Assembly: GCF_002849225.1 (NCBI RefSeq)
Contig: NZ_PKMC01000003.1
Location: forward strand, 124,001-188,000
DNA length: 64,000 bases
Origin: Actinomyces sp. UMB0138
Lineage (GTDB): Bacteria; Bacillota; Negativicutes; Veillonellales; Veillonellaceae
Direction: 5' to 3'
Shown: positions 63,657-64,000 of the stretch, piece after piece
Layout: each line of letters begins with the position of its first letter
Numbering within the stretch: the stretch's first letter is position 1
Made by a program: the position numbers and the translations under genes
Notes under the pieces: generated by a model
What the model was told of the DNA's origin: nothing
Databases searched by the model: none
What the model saw: only the letters and a program-made list of their open reading frames with translations

Positions 63657-64000
63657 ATGGCAAACGTAACCTCCCGCGTCTCCAAACGGATTGGCGCCAT
63701 CGCCACCTCTGCCACCTTGGCAGTATCTAACAAGGCGAAAGAACTAAAGGCCCAGGGCAAGCCCGTCATCGGCTTCGGCGCTGGCGAACCAGATTTCCCC
63801 ACCCCCGACTACATTGTCGAAGCGGCTGTGGCTGCCGCTAAGGATCCCGAAAACCACAAGTACTCGCCCGGCCGCGGCCTTCCAGAGCTCAGGGAAGCTA
63901 TTGCGAAAAAGACCTTGCGCGACTCTGGATACGAGGTGGACCCGGCAAACGTTCTAGTCACCAACGGCGCCAAACAGGCCGTCACCCAAACCTTCGCCAC
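63657..64000 (+). CDS. Class I aminotransferase (aspartate aminotransferase-like), partial
   Basis: The first 114 codons of a pyridoxal-phosphate aminotransferase, cut by the window edge. [58 protein letters not shown] and [11 protein letters not shown] are the N-terminal motifs of AspC/AAT-I enzymes. Divergent from tRNA-Trp and secE. Confidence 0.93.
   Translation, partial: MANVTSRVSKRIGAIATSATLAVSNKAKELKAQGKPVIGFGAGEPDFPTPDYIVEAAVAAAKDPENHKYSPGRGLPELREAIAKKTLRDSGYEVDPANVLVTNGAKQAVTQTFA

Overview
The window comes from a high-GC actinobacterium, most like the Actinomycetaceae (my inference). The grounds are the gene order (mfd-pth-rplY-prs-glmU-like; tRNA-Trp-secE-nusG-rplK-rplA ... rplJ-rplL), a DUF501-ppx-eno-divIC block, a class E sortase-type LAXTG cell-wall protein, and many GTG/TTG starts. 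Core genes are closely packed, often with 4-bp overlaps.

Layout: 1-7.4 kb is chromosomal: two glycosyltransferases, a CPA1 Na+/H+ antiporter, an ACMSD-type amidohydrolase, a PfpI/DJ-1 protein, a PACE-type efflux protein and a MOSC protein. From about 7.4 to 22.9 kb lies a foreign mobile element of about 15.5 kb, inserted in the 3' end of ychF. A displaced ychF tail (VDFKFNV, stop) sits at 7374-7397, still next to the old convergent terminator. The ychF copy at the other end carries a different last few codons (FRFNVT) and abuts the start of a large serine recombinase. The element holds the macrolide-resistance gene erm(X) with its leader peptide, the 3' fragment of an MmeI-like restriction-modification gene, three 367-bp tandem repeats full of TTTCGTA/TACGAAA sites, a structured leader RNA in front of an excisionase-like gene, about 1.4 kb of dense nested inverted repeats, a MobV/Pre-type relaxase, iteron-like repeats, SSB, a DUF4192 protein, a decapitated resolvase, a SulP transporter with a divergent MerR regulator, and the 3' end of an initiator-type tRNA gene. 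It looks like an integrative mobilizable or conjugative element assembled partly from corynebacterial-type modules. No replication initiator or conjugation ATPase is visible in the window.

From 22.9 to 42.5 kb is ordinary chromosome: ychF, ispH, xseAB, uppS, hemolysin III, greA, AI-2E-type permease, msrA, FKBP, Bax-inhibitor-like protein, a LAXTG surface protein, a pyrimidine-dimer glycosylase, an amidohydrolase, tRNA-Leu, nhaA, ppx, DUF501, divIC, eno and a lipoprotein. From 42.6 to 47.0 kb is a decaying respiratory operon on the minus strand: the last 98 codons of nrfA, then a TPR gene, ccdA, resB, ccsA and a TlpA/ResA thioredoxin. Several of these carry in-frame nonsense codons and resB is frameshifted, so cytochrome c maturation and nitrite ammonification appear to be lost. 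From 47.2 to 64 kb are mfd, pth, rplY, prs, a GlmU uridylyltransferase domain without its acetyltransferase half, tRNA-Gln, a TetR regulator, an ABC-F ATPase, ispE, rsmA, the L7/L12-L10 and L1-L11-NusG-SecE operons, a TauE permease, tRNA-Trp and the start of an aminotransferase gene.

The parts least explained by known families are the noncoding portions of the mobile element (9.5-13.5 kb and 15.0-15.4 kb). All family calls were made by eye from sequence; no search was run.
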